Positions 47,101-55,097 of a stretch of DNA of 64,000 nt are shown piece by piece. The notes beneath the pieces are model-generated. The model made no database searches. It was not told the origin of the DNA and was given only the letters and a program-made list of their open reading frames with translations. The stretch spans positions 23,559 through 87,558 of the forward strand of contig JABHDC010000256.1 of the NCBI GenBank assembly GCA_018673255.1. Reading direction: 5' to 3'. The translations under genes were made by a program, and so were the position numbers. Within the stretch, counting starts at the first letter, position 1. Each line of letters begins with the position of its first letter. The stretch comes from Gemmatimonadota bacterium. GTDB lineage: Bacteria > Latescibacterota > UBA2968 > UBA8231.

Positions 47101-49215
47101 AGAATCGGTCCCCGGCACAGCACGGATCCGACAGGTTTCGTGCAGTTTGATGTCGATCCTGAGAAGGTCTGGCAGTTCCGGGTCCGCCTCGCCGGCGCCG
47201 ACCATACAGTGCCTGCCACAACGGGCGACACGGTCGTCGTCAGCACACTGCGCACTGGACTCCATTTCGCAACGGCTGTGGGTACGCCGGTAGAGGGTGC
47301 GCGTGTGCGCCTGATCGACGCAGAGGGTAGCCGTGTCGGTGAGCGCCAGTCCACGGATGCAGACGGCCTGGCGGTGTTCCAGATTCTACCCGGTGCCAGC
47401 TATGATTATGAACTGACTCACCTTGCAGAGACCGTCACCGTGGCAGCGACCGGTGCCGCGATCACGGAACTTCACGCTGCCAGGACTCGACTCACGGTGC
47501 AAGGCGCCAGTGGCGCGCCCGTCGAAGGTGTTCGAGTTGCTCTGTTGCGGCCCGACAGCACGCAGATGGGGCAACGACAGGACACGGAAGCAGATGGAAC
47601 GGCCGCCTTCGAGATCCTTCCTGGGCTGCCACACATCTTCAAGGTGACCTACCGAGGTGCCGAGTGGACTTCTGTCCTGCAGCCTGAGCTCACAGAGCAG
47701 ATTCTGCAGTTGGAGGGTTCCACTCTCAGCCTGCTCAACATCGATGGGCAAGGACTTGCCGCGGCCAAGGTTCGGCTGCTGCGCGCTGATGCGACCCGTA
47801 CTGGAATCCACGACACGACCGATGTAAATGGCATGGCAACAATCGACGTGCTGCCGGGGGCAGTACACGCCTTCGAAGTCATTTTCAGCGCCGGTACGTG
47901 GACTTCAGAGGCGTTGATCGGCGGACAGGACACATCGCTGACGACGGCCCGAACACGACTCGTCATCCGTGACAACACGGGGCTTCCTTTCCCTCAGATG
48001 CGGGTTGATCTCCTCGTCGATGGCCGACATCCCAATGGCCGACGAGTGCTCACCGATACAACCGGTGTGGCTTTCTTCGACGTGCTGCCAGGCGTTGCCC
48101 ATGCGCTGCGTGCCCGGCATCTGCGCGGTGAGTGGGTGAGTCCGATTCAGCATCAGGCCGATACGACCACCATCGCCCTGCAGACACAGCAGTCGAGTTT
48201 GACTCTGACCAGCGATGTAGGTGAACCCGTCGCCGGGGCACGGGTGACCTTGTTGACCCACGACAGCGTCTCGACGGGTGGACGAATCACGACTGCAGAG
48301 GACGGCACGGCACGGTTTCAGACCTTGCCCGGCTGCCTGGCGCGATTCCAGATCCGACTCCATGGTGAGACGACGATGACCGATCTGACACCGTGTGGTG
48401 GAACACTCGATGTCAATGTTGCCGCCAGCGCCCGATCTGTGTCGCTTACCTTCCTCGACGCGGATGATGCACCGATCGAGGGCGCCAAGGTACGTCTGCT
48501 CAAGTCGGATGGACGAAATGTCGAACGTGTAGATACCGATTCCAATGGGATCGCTCGTTTTGTGACGCTGCCCGAGGCGGATCATCAGCTGGAGGTTGCA
48601 TGGCTGGGGACGCGGCATCTCATCGAGGATCTGAGCGATGGAGAGATGACGCTGCACGCGGATCGAGTGGATATTGCCGTCGTGGATGCCGGCCAGCCTC
48701 TCGTCAATCAACTCGTGAGGCTGCGGCGCTCAGTCGATGGGGGAATCGGTGCCAGGGCTCGGACGAATCCAGAGGGGACTGTCCGGTTTGATGTCCTGCC
48801 CGGCATGGAGTGGTTGGGGGAGGTCAAGCGAAGTGGCGTCTTTCACCAGACGCAGGCTGCCACTGGCGGTGGATCTGCCTTGCTGGATGTGGGCGTTGCC
48901 CCCGCCGCGCGCGTTGTGGCAGCCGTCGGTCTTCCCGTCGCTTACGGGCTTGATGCCAACTATCCCAATCCCTTCAACCCGAGTACGTCGATCACATTCC
49001 ACCTGCCGAGGCCCACGGCTGTGAGCCTGGTGATCTACGATATGCTTGGCCAACGGATCGCCACGCTCATCGATGGTGAACGATCGATTGGCACACACGT
49101 CGTGACGTGGGACAGTCGTGACGATGCGGGGCGACTGGTCGCTGCCGGTTCGTACCTGACGTTGCTGGAAAGTGACCTCGGACAGCTTCGTGGCCGCATG
49201 ACCCTGTTGAAGTAG
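44125..49215 (+). CDS. Giant secreted modular protein: beta-helix, Ig-like, eight tandem repeats, type A sorting end
   Basis: The 1696-residue protein has a signal peptide (MICRIACVTFVSLLLNGFIT). Residues ~170-560 form a right-handed parallel beta-helix (YGIYAMNRRDIVIRNVRIEG; NMISGRYGVTLSRSDSVEVE). A PKD-like domain (~620-700) and three Ig-like domains follow (~700-958, e.g. PPTLTISAPVSGSVQL). Eight ~78-residue carboxypeptidase-regulatory-like repeats run ~965-1592, and the end (from ~1612, YPNPFNPSTSITFHLPRP) is a type A sorting/FlgD-like module. ATG 44125 is chosen at the signal peptide. Probable surface adhesin or glycan-handling protein; catalytic residues not identified. Confidence 0.88.
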   Translation: MICRIACVTFVSLLLNGFITTGVAAQLPPPPNPDEPAPQAAAVSGEGHQFEIIGHDTLDVIVVSSQSIRAEIKSLPSTLSLCVEALDGAAATTLTLDGLRPTTSYWLYVDRLVDGQEKVTDATGRLILDIDLTAAHLLTLARRPSTRHIPSDTEIGTWDPESRVYTLTMDVSETVEIEADDITLEGAGYAITGAGSYGIYAMNRRDIVIRNVRIEGSFSYGIFLQNMTQADLGEIVVEWTTIAPTDVPVDVGIHFLDARSSRVNLSRLVIRNNDIIARQSGIWLRQDDVDVAGDIDLSSNSIEITNHQATYGIYQYALRADIAGDLKVADNYVTHTHPAPVAADYGIYVDQYHGYVAGDVQIVRNTVSSPNPPRSSQLPYYGMHVQLRGAPSTYGGRVDISDNTIDRYKYGLYLYGLNLTVPGGIFAERNLVTDTYYWGGYFSDLPAGATVRDNMISGRYGVTLSRSDSVEVEDNQVSADEHILHVQHGAANKVVANTLRATAGPHGGSRGIRTLEADGNQFSGNTIEGVGVAVDLSNSEDNDFYHNIFTGFSTPVVLQASTNNTFSQPLPAGGNYWATGTAEDDDDDGFADEPFDLGGIVDEHPWHVPTAWRVPKAQASDDQVLVCPANSMYSTLNAGDSIHPEGLPLSYDWLSDTGIQAEGEAPVVLLSRGVHVFLLTVEAEGYSATDTVVVEVLADTEPPQLDVSAPVADSWVGASKVTVEGTVHENYGLATIDVAGRNASFTAGTPNTFSRRIDLVDEGPNQVTIVATDIAGSSDSVTLNLLRDTTPPTLTISAPVSGSVQLSKDLVVVGTVQDLGAGVQGVTVNGVDATIVDGQWQTAVSLNGQGDRTLRVVATDAVGHRTRTDVAVVVDTRRPNLALDYPTRNAVVTPEVAVAGTVSDQASAIAAVSVNGLPALVAGSAFSIDLQLPVGDTTIVAIATDAAGHSDTVRVPVRVAAPAVPRVVLQLLDSEGAAMAGARVDLLRENGRRIGPRHSTDPTGFVQFDVDPEKVWQFRVRLAGADHTVPATTGDTVVVSTLRTGLHFATAVGTPVEGARVRLIDAEGSRVGERQSTDADGLAVFQILPGASYDYELTHLAETVTVAATGAAITELHAARTRLTVQGASGAPVEGVRVALLRPDSTQMGQRQDTEADGTAAFEILPGLPHIFKVTYRGAEWTSVLQPELTEQILQLEGSTLSLLNIDGQGLAAAKVRLLRADATRTGIHDTTDVNGMATIDVLPGAVHAFEVIFSAGTWTSEALIGGQDTSLTTARTRLVIRDNTGLPFPQMRVDLLVDGRHPNGRRVLTDTTGVAFFDVLPGVAHALRARHLRGEWVSPIQHQADTTTIALQTQQSSLTLTSDVGEPVAGARVTLLTHDSVSTGGRITTAEDGTARFQTLPGCLARFQIRLHGETTMTDLTPCGGTLDVNVAASARSVSLTFLDADDAPIEGAKVRLLKSDGRNVERVDTDSNGIARFVTLPEADHQLEVAWLGTRHLIEDLSDGEMTLHADRVDIAVVDAGQPLVNQLVRLRRSVDGGIGARARTNPEGTVRFDVLPGMEWLGEVKRSGVFHQTQAATGGGSALLDVGVAPAARVVAAVGLPVAYGLDANYPNPFNPSTSITFHLPRPTAVSLVIYDMLGQRIATLIDGERSIGTHVVTWDSRDDAGRLVAAGSYLTLLESDLGQLRGRMTLLK
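47019..48900 (+). repeat. Eight tandem ~234-bp protein-coding repeats
   Basis: Each unit encodes a strand, then V-x-G-A-x-V-x-L-L, an acidic T-D-x-x-G-x-A-x-F, and V-L-P-G with a final hydrophobic strand. Units begin near VVLQLLDSEG, LHFATAVGTP, RLTVQGASGA, TLSLLNIDGQ, LVIRDNTGLP, SLTLTSDVGE, SVSLTFLDAD and DIAVVDAGQP. Protein divergence between units is high, so they are old duplications. Confidence 0.8.
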
Positions 49216-49254
49216 AGCCCGTCTGCTTGCGTGGCAGGTGGCACTACGGGAAGC

Positions 49255-50217
49255 TCAAGGTGGACCCCAGGATTCCTGACCATGCAGTGTGGGGCCGTGC
49301 ACCTCGCCGTGATCTTCTTCCGCCTCCAGATGAGATGTCACATACGTCACCGATCCCGTCGACTGCTCGAGCTGGGCCTCGATCTGTGTGGCAATCTCAT
49401 GTGCATCACGCACCGTCGTGGTGCCGGGGAACAGCAGGTGGACCTCCACCCAGTGGGCCTGACCCGCACTGCGGTGGCGGAGGTCATGGTAGCCGATTCC
49501 ACGTGATGACGTCTCGCGGTCGAGGATGGCTGTGAGGTTGCGATCGATCTCCGGATCGGCGGCATCCATCAGACCACCGATGCTGCGGCGAATCAGCCCC
49601 AGGCCGGAGACCAGAATGTTGATGGCCACCAGGATGGCAAAGATCGGGTCCCATGGGAGCCAACCGGTGACCAGAGTCAGACCCAACCCAACCAGCACCC
49701 CAACACTGGTCCAGCAGTCGGTCAGTACATGCTTGCCATTGGCCTCCAGAATCAGCGAGTTCTTGCGTTTGCCCAGCCAGACCAGATAGGCACCCAGGAA
49801 CCCGTTGATCACAGCCGCCAGAGCTGTCAGCCCCGTGCCCAGACCCAGATTCTCAAGGTGAGGATCTCCCATCAGGATGCTGACGGACTCGTACATGATG
49901 TAGAGCGCGGCCAGGATGATCATGGCGCCCTCGAAACCGGCTGAGAAAAAACTGATCTTGGCGTGGCCATACAGATGCGTGGAATCCGCAGGTTTGTAGG
50001 CCAACCGGAGACTGTAGGAGGCAAAGATCACGGCGACCACGTGAACGACCGATTCAGCGGCATCGCTGAAGATGGCCGCCGATCCCGTGATGTAGTAGCC
50101 ACCCATCTTCATTGCCAGCATGAGCAAGCCGACGATGAGGGAGAGTCGCATTGCCAGTCGCAGGCTCCGGCGATCGGCGCGTTCGGGCTCGCTCTCTTTC
50201 AGATTCACGTGACTCAC
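49255..50217 (-). CDS. Cation diffusion facilitator (CDF) family metal transporter
   Basis: The 320-residue protein has six membrane helices and metal-site segments YYITGSAAIFSDAAESVVHV (helix II, with S-D-A-A-E-S) and HVLTDCWTSVGVLVGLGL (helix V), plus a His-rich cytoplasmic domain (GYHDLRHRSAGQAHWVEVHLL). CDF proteins expel Zn, Cd, Co or Fe in exchange for protons. The helix II D-x-x-x-S (not D-x-x-x-D) arrangement suggests altered metal choice. ATG 50217. It is divergent from the arsR operon and shares a 167-bp intergenic region with it. Confidence 0.9.
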   Translation of the reverse strand: MSHVNLKESEPERADRRSLRLAMRLSLIVGLLMLAMKMGGYYITGSAAIFSDAAESVVHVVAVIFASYSLRLAYKPADSTHLYGHAKISFFSAGFEGAMIILAALYIMYESVSILMGDPHLENLGLGTGLTALAAVINGFLGAYLVWLGKRKNSLILEANGKHVLTDCWTSVGVLVGLGLTLVTGWLPWDPIFAILVAINILVSGLGLIRRSIGGLMDAADPEIDRNLTAILDRETSSRGIGYHDLRHRSAGQAHWVEVHLLFPGTTTVRDAHEIATQIEAQLEQSTGSVTYVTSHLEAEEDHGEVHGPTLHGQESWGPP

Positions 50218-50331
50218 TCACTTACTTCTGGCTGGGGTGGAGCAGCTGATCTCACCTTCAGAGAATGTAGCCATCTGTGACGGATATCGGATATCGAAGA
50301 TGCAGGACTTCACTGTTGATTTCTCTGTGCG

Positions 50332-50353
50332 TATTTGGCAATATTGCCAAATA
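50332..50353. promoter_or_regulatory. 22-bp perfect palindrome, probable ArsR operator
   Basis: A perfect inverted repeat centred at 50342/50343, with the core TTTGGCAATATTGCCAAA, lies 32 bp before the ArsR start. Palindromes of this size ahead of ArsR/SmtB genes are classic operators. It is placed to control both the ArsR operon and the divergent CDF gene. A degenerate relative (TTGGC...TGGCCA, 50781-50801) precedes the permease. Confidence 0.75.
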
Positions 50354-50384
50354 GACACGGAGAGACTCGCCACACTGGGATCGA

Positions 50385-50741
50385 ATGGCTCGCATGTCGA
50401 AAACCACCATCAGTCTGACCCAACCCAAGATCGCCGCGCGATACGAAGCACGAGCTCGCATCGTCAAGGCCCTCGGTCATCCGACCCGTCTGTTCCTGGT
50501 GGATCAGCTGGCAGAAGCCGAACGCTGTGTCTGTGATCTGACCGACCTGGTGGGAGCCGATACGTCGACGGTATCCAAACATCTGTCGATTCTGCGGGGG
50601 GCGGGTCTGGTGCGCGACGAGAAACGGGGCAACATGGTCTTCTACAGTCTGAGTATGCCCTGTGTCCTGGATTTCCTCAGTTGTGCCGAGAAGGTTTCAT
50701 GCCAGACAGCGGCAGAGCAGGCGAAAGTCCTGATCGACTGA
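50385..50741 (+). CDS. ArsR/SmtB-family metalloregulator
   Basis: The 118-residue winged-helix protein has ARIVKALGHPTRLFLVDQLA, the ERCVCDL element (the ELCVCDL-type alpha-3 metal site of ArsR/CadC), and the recognition helix DTSTVSKHLSILRGAGLV. A second Cys pair lies near the end (CEKVSC-like: CAEKVSC). ATG 50385 follows GGGA. It represses at the palindrome and releases on thiophilic metal or metalloid binding. First gene of a regulator-permease-thioredoxin set. Confidence 0.92.
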   Translation: MARMSKTTISLTQPKIAARYEARARIVKALGHPTRLFLVDQLAEAERCVCDLTDLVGADTSTVSKHLSILRGAGLVRDEKRGNMVFYSLSMPCVLDFLSCAEKVSCQTAAEQAKVLID

Positions 50742-50829
50742 CGACGCTCAGCGCTCGAGCAATGCACGTTGAGATGTAATTGGCTATTTGGCCGAATGGC
50801 CACGCGTTTTGAGCAATGGAGGTGGGAGT

Positions 50830-52134
50830 ATGTCGTCGATGTGGAAGCAGGAGTGGAAGGCGGGGGCGTGGATCGTGGGGCTGTTCCTCGTCGTGTTCTT
50901 CCTGCCTGTAGGAGAGGGTCGTTTCGACAATGCCCTGTTGGAAGCCTTCCACCTGGCCAAATGGTATGCCCGCGAACACGTCCTGCTGTGCCTGATTCCG
51001 GCCTTCTACATTGCAGGTGCCATCGCCACGTTCGTCAGCCAGGCGGCGGTGATGAAGAATCTCGGTGCTGGCGCGAAGAAGGTCCTCGCCTATGGCGTGG
51101 CCTCCGTGTCTGGCACGATCCTGGCCGTCTGTTCCTGCACGGTCCTGCCGCTGTTTGCCGGCATCTACCGCATGGGAGCGGGGCTGGGGCCTGCGGTTGC
51201 CTTCCTCTATTCCGGTCCGGCTATCAATGCGCTGGCCATCATTCTCACGGCCCGCATCCTGGGTCTGGAGCTGGGTATTGCCCGGGCCGTGGGAGCGATC
51301 GTGTTCAGTGTCGTGATCGGTCTGATCATGCACGTCCTCTACCGTCGCGAAGAGCAGGACCGGGCTCAAGCTCAGGTCATGCTGCCGGAAGCCGAGGTGA
51401 TCCGCCCCCTGTGGCAGACGGCGCTGTACTTCGCCTCCATGGTCGCCATTCTCGTGTTCGCCAACTGGGGAGCGCCACAGGATGATGGGGGTCTGTGGGG
51501 CGTGATCCATGCCGCCAAGTGGGAGATCACCGGTCTGAGCACGGTGGCGCTGGGGCTGATCCTGGCCAAATGGTACGGACTGCCCTGGGTGCCACTGGCC
51601 GGGGTGGGCGGGGTCGTGGCCGGTCTGGCCGTGCTGACACCTGAGCAGCCGCTGCTCGCGTTCACTGCAGGGGCACTGGGGCTGGGGCTGGTGATCGCCC
51701 GTCGCGAAGACGAGGCAGGGGAGTGGTTTCAGCAGAGCTGGGGATTTGCCAAACAGATTCTGCCATTGCTGCTGGGTGGTGTGCTGGTGGCGGGTCTGCT
51801 GCTGGGGCGGCCGGGCCACGAGGGGCTGATCCCCTCGACCTGGGTGGCCAGTGCGGTGGGTGGAAATTCCTTCGGCGCCAATCTCTTCGCCTCCGTGGCG
51901 GGTGCCTTCATGTATTTCGCCACCCTCACTGAGGTGCCGATCCTGCAGGGCCTCATCGGTGCGGGCATGGGCAAGGGGCCGGCTCTGGCGCTCCTGCTGG
52001 CCGGTCCGGCGCTGTCGCTGCCCAACATGCTCGTGATCCGCAGTGTGATCGGTACGCAGAAAACGATCGTCTACGTCCTGCTGGTGGTGGTCATGTCCAC
52101 CGCCAGTGGGTTGCTCTTCGGAGCCTTCTTCTAA
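50830..52134 (+). CDS. DUF318/ArsP-type permease
   Basis: The 434-residue protein has about ten membrane helices. It contains the family hallmark AVCSCTVLPLFAGIYRMGAG (residues ~98-117) followed by YSGPAINALAIILTARILG and, in the second half, ANLFASVAGAFMYFATLTEV and LAGPALSLPNMLV. COG0701 permeases export organoarsenicals or other metalloids. GGAGG precedes ATG 50830. The operon with an ArsR and a thiol protein supports a thiophilic toxic-metal role. Confidence 0.88.
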   Translation: MSSMWKQEWKAGAWIVGLFLVVFFLPVGEGRFDNALLEAFHLAKWYAREHVLLCLIPAFYIAGAIATFVSQAAVMKNLGAGAKKVLAYGVASVSGTILAVCSCTVLPLFAGIYRMGAGLGPAVAFLYSGPAINALAIILTARILGLELGIARAVGAIVFSVVIGLIMHVLYRREEQDRAQAQVMLPEAEVIRPLWQTALYFASMVAILVFANWGAPQDDGGLWGVIHAAKWEITGLSTVALGLILAKWYGLPWVPLAGVGGVVAGLAVLTPEQPLLAFTAGALGLGLVIARREDEAGEWFQQSWGFAKQILPLLLGGVLVAGLLLGRPGHEGLIPSTWVASAVGGNSFGANLFASVAGAFMYFATLTEVPILQGLIGAGMGKGPALALLLAGPALSLPNMLVIRSVIGTQKTIVYVLLVVVMSTASGLLFGAFF

Positions 52135-52169
52135 CGTGTCGCCAATGACTTCCAACAGGAGATACAGGT

Positions 52170-52400
52170 ATGAAAATCCAGGTTCTGGGCACGGGTTGCC
52201 CCAAGTGTGAGAAGCTTGAGCAGGTCGCCGACCAGGCAGCTCGCGAGCTCGATCTCGACTACGAACAGGAGAAAGTCACCGACATCAATGAGATCACCGG
52301 GTTTGGTGTGATGATGACGCCAGCCCTGGTGGTGGATGGGCAGGTCAAGGTCAGCGGCAGTGTGCCGTCTCTCGATGATCTTAAGGCGATGCTGAAGTGA
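52170..52400 (+). CDS. Small thioredoxin-like (redox-active disulfide protein 2)
   Basis: The 76-residue protein MKIQVLGTGCPKCEKLEQ has active-site Cys10 and Cys13 (CPKC), then a cis-Pro element GVMMTPALVVDGQVKVSG, all of the Thioredoxin_3 family. The ~76-residue length is normal for it. GGAGATACAGGT precedes ATG 52170. It is the third gene of the ArsR operon and probably supplies reducing power or metal transfer to the permease. The hairpin repeat copy 1 starts 19 nt downstream. Confidence 0.9.
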   Translation: MKIQVLGTGCPKCEKLEQVADQAARELDLDYEQEKVTDINEITGFGVMMTPALVVDGQVKVSGSVPSLDDLKAMLK

Positions 52401-52418
52401 GGCGCAGGTCGCGAATCT

Positions 52419-52604
52419 GCAGCGGTGGCCCGTCTCCATGTCCTTCGACTTCGCCTCTTATGGATGGGCCTGCCGTGAGTGGGTGAGGTATTCCGGGGGC
52501 GGTCCTTGTCGGACCGTTCTTTGAGATGAATGGTGGTGCGAATTTGACGAGCGATTCACGCCCATCCTCCAGATGCTACGCTCAGGAATGGAGGCCGGGC
52601 CACG
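52419..52604 (+). repeat. Hairpin repeat, full copy 1
   Basis: A 186-bp unit shared with 54893-55077 and 58011-58196. It starts GCAGCGGTGGCCCGTCTCCA and ends ATGGAGGCCGGGCCACG. Copy 1 differs at TTCGCC for TACGCC, AGATGCTACG for AGAGGCTGCG, and CTTTGAGATG in the middle. It lies in a 268-bp gap between convergent genes. Confidence 0.9.
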
Positions 52605-52668
52605 ATTGCCGATCGCACACTGAGCCAGATCAGTCAATCCACAGATCCGTGAATCCGCCGAGACGCTT

Positions 52669-54189
52669 CTACAGCGAATCGAGTAGATCCAGGAAGGAAC
52701 TCATCGTCTGTGGTAGATCGGTGAGCTGCCGGTTGCTGGCGCTCAGTGTTAGAGAGCTAGCGAAATTGCTGCATCGCAGGATGGATACGAGTTCCTTGAT
52801 CTCCGCGTTGCCTCGTGCCAGCAGGGCAGGCTGCCCGTCAAAGGTGCCATCCTCCACGTCGAGTTGATCGACGAAACGCTTCAGTCTGGCACCGTAGCTT
52901 TCGAGGAAGGGCTTTTCGCCAAGGCGGGCGAAGGCGGCGGGACGCAGGCACAGGCCTAGGTGAAGTCCCATGGTGCGCCACTCGGTGAACTGTTCCTGCA
53001 CCTGCTGGCCGCGCTGGGTTGTGTTGTAGGCACTGACATCGACATGTGCCTCTGCGGCCATGCTAGCCAGGGCTTCAACCTGTCGACAGATGGGCACGAC
53101 GAGTCTGTGCACGCTGCAAGCACGAGCCATGGACAGGAGGGCGTCGGGTGAGAACGAATCTGCGTTGCACCGCAGTGCCACGACCTCGCATCTCCGATCA
53201 CGCAGGGATGTCACGGCTTGCTCTACCGCCGACGGCCCTAACTCGACGATGTCCTTCCCGTTGAGACCGTCAAACTCGATGGCCTTGAGGTTGGCTTCTT
53301 CGCAGGCAGAGACGATTGTGTCGAGGGTCGATCCCCCGAGACTGGCAGCTGATGTGAGGGTGAAAGACTCGTCGCGTGACACGAGGGTGGAAGATGCGTC
53401 GCGCCTGGCGTGTTTTCGAATGGCGGTGCGTTGTTTGACGCAGTCGGCACAGAGGGGATTGTCACACAGGGCAAAGGCCGGATCGGCCCGACCGACCTCC
53501 AGCAGGTGGTCGATGACCCTGCTGCTCTTCATCAGCCGGACCGCGGCGTTGCCGATCTGCCCCAGCCGGACAAGACCAGCCTCACGCAAGCGTCGATCCA
53601 GTCCGATGAAGTCGCGATGGGGACCGGGGAAGTGGCGCCACGAACGGGTTACTTCTCCCTCCGGTGTGGAGAAGCCGGTCGCTTCGACGGTCTCCAGATA
53701 GGGCAACTCCAGCAGGGCTTCCACGCTGTGCAGTGTCGTGTTGCGGTCCTGGTCGACCCCCAGCAGACAGACATGGCCGCCCAGATCCGCCAGCCTCATA
53801 TAGGGCGTGTCCGCACCATGTGCGGTGGCGGCTTTCCAGTGGTCGTGGCAGATGTGCTCGGCTTCGGCCCCGATGGCGGCGACGCTGGCCTTTGGGTGAA
53901 TGCTCAATACCGCTTCGGGTCGAGAGGCGACAACTCGCGTTATCACACCCAGATCTCCGAAGGTCGGCACGACGAGGGTGCCCTTGGTACCCAGCACGGA
54001 GAGGAAGGCATCCACCACCGTGTTCGCGCCACCTGCTACGTCTCCCAGGCTCGACAGGGAACTGTGCAACAGGACGTTGTCGCCCTCGGCCAGTCCCAAC
54101 GCCTGAAGGCCAGCTTCGATCTGGTCACGCCGAAGCGGGGCCGGTCCGGGACGGTCTGTGCCACTGCCTGAGTGATCCGGGCCCGTCAT
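52669..54189 (-). CDS. Fusion of an AAC(3)-like acetyltransferase and a xylose-isomerase-like TIM barrel
   Basis: The 506-residue protein has two parts. Residues ~20-240 match the antibiotic N-acetyltransferase (AAC(3)/YokD/FrbF-like) fold: LAEGDNVLLHSSLSSLGDVA, SIHPKASVAAIGAEAEHICH, LADLGGHVCLLGVDQDRNTT. Residues ~285-506 are an AP-endonuclease-2-like barrel (ANLKAIEFDGLNGKDIVELG; HVDVSAYNTT; LGLCLRP). A Cys pair (CDNPLCADC) lies in the linker. ATG 54189 overlaps the cyclase gene by four bases. Domain calls are by motif; the combined activity is unknown. Confidence 0.75.
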   Translation of the reverse strand: MTGPDHSGSGTDRPGPAPLRRDQIEAGLQALGLAEGDNVLLHSSLSSLGDVAGGANTVVDAFLSVLGTKGTLVVPTFGDLGVITRVVASRPEAVLSIHPKASVAAIGAEAEHICHDHWKAATAHGADTPYMRLADLGGHVCLLGVDQDRNTTLHSVEALLELPYLETVEATGFSTPEGEVTRSWRHFPGPHRDFIGLDRRLREAGLVRLGQIGNAAVRLMKSSRVIDHLLEVGRADPAFALCDNPLCADCVKQRTAIRKHARRDASSTLVSRDESFTLTSAASLGGSTLDTIVSACEEANLKAIEFDGLNGKDIVELGPSAVEQAVTSLRDRRCEVVALRCNADSFSPDALLSMARACSVHRLVVPICRQVEALASMAAEAHVDVSAYNTTQRGQQVQEQFTEWRTMGLHLGLCLRPAAFARLGEKPFLESYGARLKRFVDQLDVEDGTFDGQPALLARGNAEIKELVSILRCSNFASSLTLSASNRQLTDLPQTMSSFLDLLDSL

Positions 54190-54818
54190 GGCAGTTCCGC
54201 CACGACGCAGCATGGCAACTGGGTCACCTGTGGGATTCGAGCGGGCAATACGGTCAACTGCACGGTTGGTGCTGTTACCTGATGCAGGTTGATGGGACAG
54301 CAGACGGTGGCGATTCCGGCACCAAAGAGCGCCTTGAACACGCCGTGCAGGGCTCGGCTCTCGTACACATCGGCGACCAGGAGTTTCACCCCCGTGGCGA
54401 TGATCCAGTCGATGGCGTCCAGTTCCAGATAGACGGATCGCTCCTGGATCTCATCGAAGCGTCTGGCGCCGAGGGCGTTGATGATCAGGGCCTGAGGATT
54501 GCCGTCCATTGCGGCCGCGCCTGCCAGTTCAGCTGCGCCGATCCCACCTGAGCCATCCTCCCGATCCAGGTGGATGACGGCTGATGGTAGACGATACAGT
54601 TGTTCAACTGGAAGCGTGGCGGCATCCTGGCCGTCATCGGTCTCCTCGATGTGACCGGGCAGGTCGAGATAGGTACCGGCCATGGAATCGTGGGCCATGT
54701 CATATACGATGGCGGTATACGTTGCGGCACCTTTGCCGAGCTGCAATCGTCGCGGGGTGGCCGTGGGGTGGCCATTTTGTTGCGACGGCAGGGGTAAGGT
54801 CAGGTCAACGAGTTTCAC
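54186..54818 (-). CDS. Cyclase/kynurenine formamidase-like protein with degenerate motif
   Basis: The 210-residue protein has the fold of the Cyclase (PF04199) family: VDLTLPLPSQQNGHP, then SMAGTYLDLPGHIEETDDGQ. The usual H-x-G-T-H-x-D-x-P-x-H metal motif reads S-M-A-G-T-Y-L-D-L-P-G-H, so the first two His ligands are replaced by Ser/Met and Tyr. It is therefore probably not a normal metal hydrolase. ATG 54818. It is coupled to the acetyltransferase-TIM barrel gene, which suggests a common pathway. Confidence 0.75.
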   Translation of the reverse strand: MKLVDLTLPLPSQQNGHPTATPRRLQLGKGAATYTAIVYDMAHDSMAGTYLDLPGHIEETDDGQDAATLPVEQLYRLPSAVIHLDREDGSGGIGAAELAGAAAMDGNPQALIINALGARRFDEIQERSVYLELDAIDWIIATGVKLLVADVYESRALHGVFKALFGAGIATVCCPINLHQVTAPTVQLTVLPARIPQVTQLPCCVVAELP

Positions 54819-54892
54819 CAGGTTGGTCCTCCGTTCACGTGTGCTGTCTCAGCTGGGTGCCACGCGGCAAGTCCGCTACTGCACGGTCTCGT

Positions 54893-55077
54893 CAGCGGTG
54901 GCCCGTCTCCATGTCCTTCGACTACGCCTCTTATGGATGGGCCTGCTGTAAGTGGGAGAGCTATCCCTGGGGCGGTCCTTGTCGGACCGTTCTCCGAGAT
55001 GCGTGGTGGTGCGAACTTAGCGAGTGTTTCACGCCCATCCTCCAGAGGCTGCGCTCAGGAATGGAGGCCGGGCCACG
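54893..55077 (+). repeat. Hairpin repeat, full copy 2
   Basis: A 185-bp copy. Paired segments, by position: 54898-54905/55069-55076, 54907-54912/55061-55066, 54914-54917/55057-55060, 54926-54931/55044-55049, 54935-54942/55033-55040, and an apical stem 54973-54978/54984-54989. The whole unit can therefore fold as one rod. Located between the cyclase start and the Fic stop. Confidence 0.9.
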
Positions 55078-55097
55078 ATGGTCGAACGCCGTTCCCG

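Noticed and set aside
50677..52155. Long minus-strand frame opposite the arsenic-type permease
   Set aside because: His/Gln/Asp-rich low-complexity translation, no start signal, and the plus-strand permease has full family motifs.
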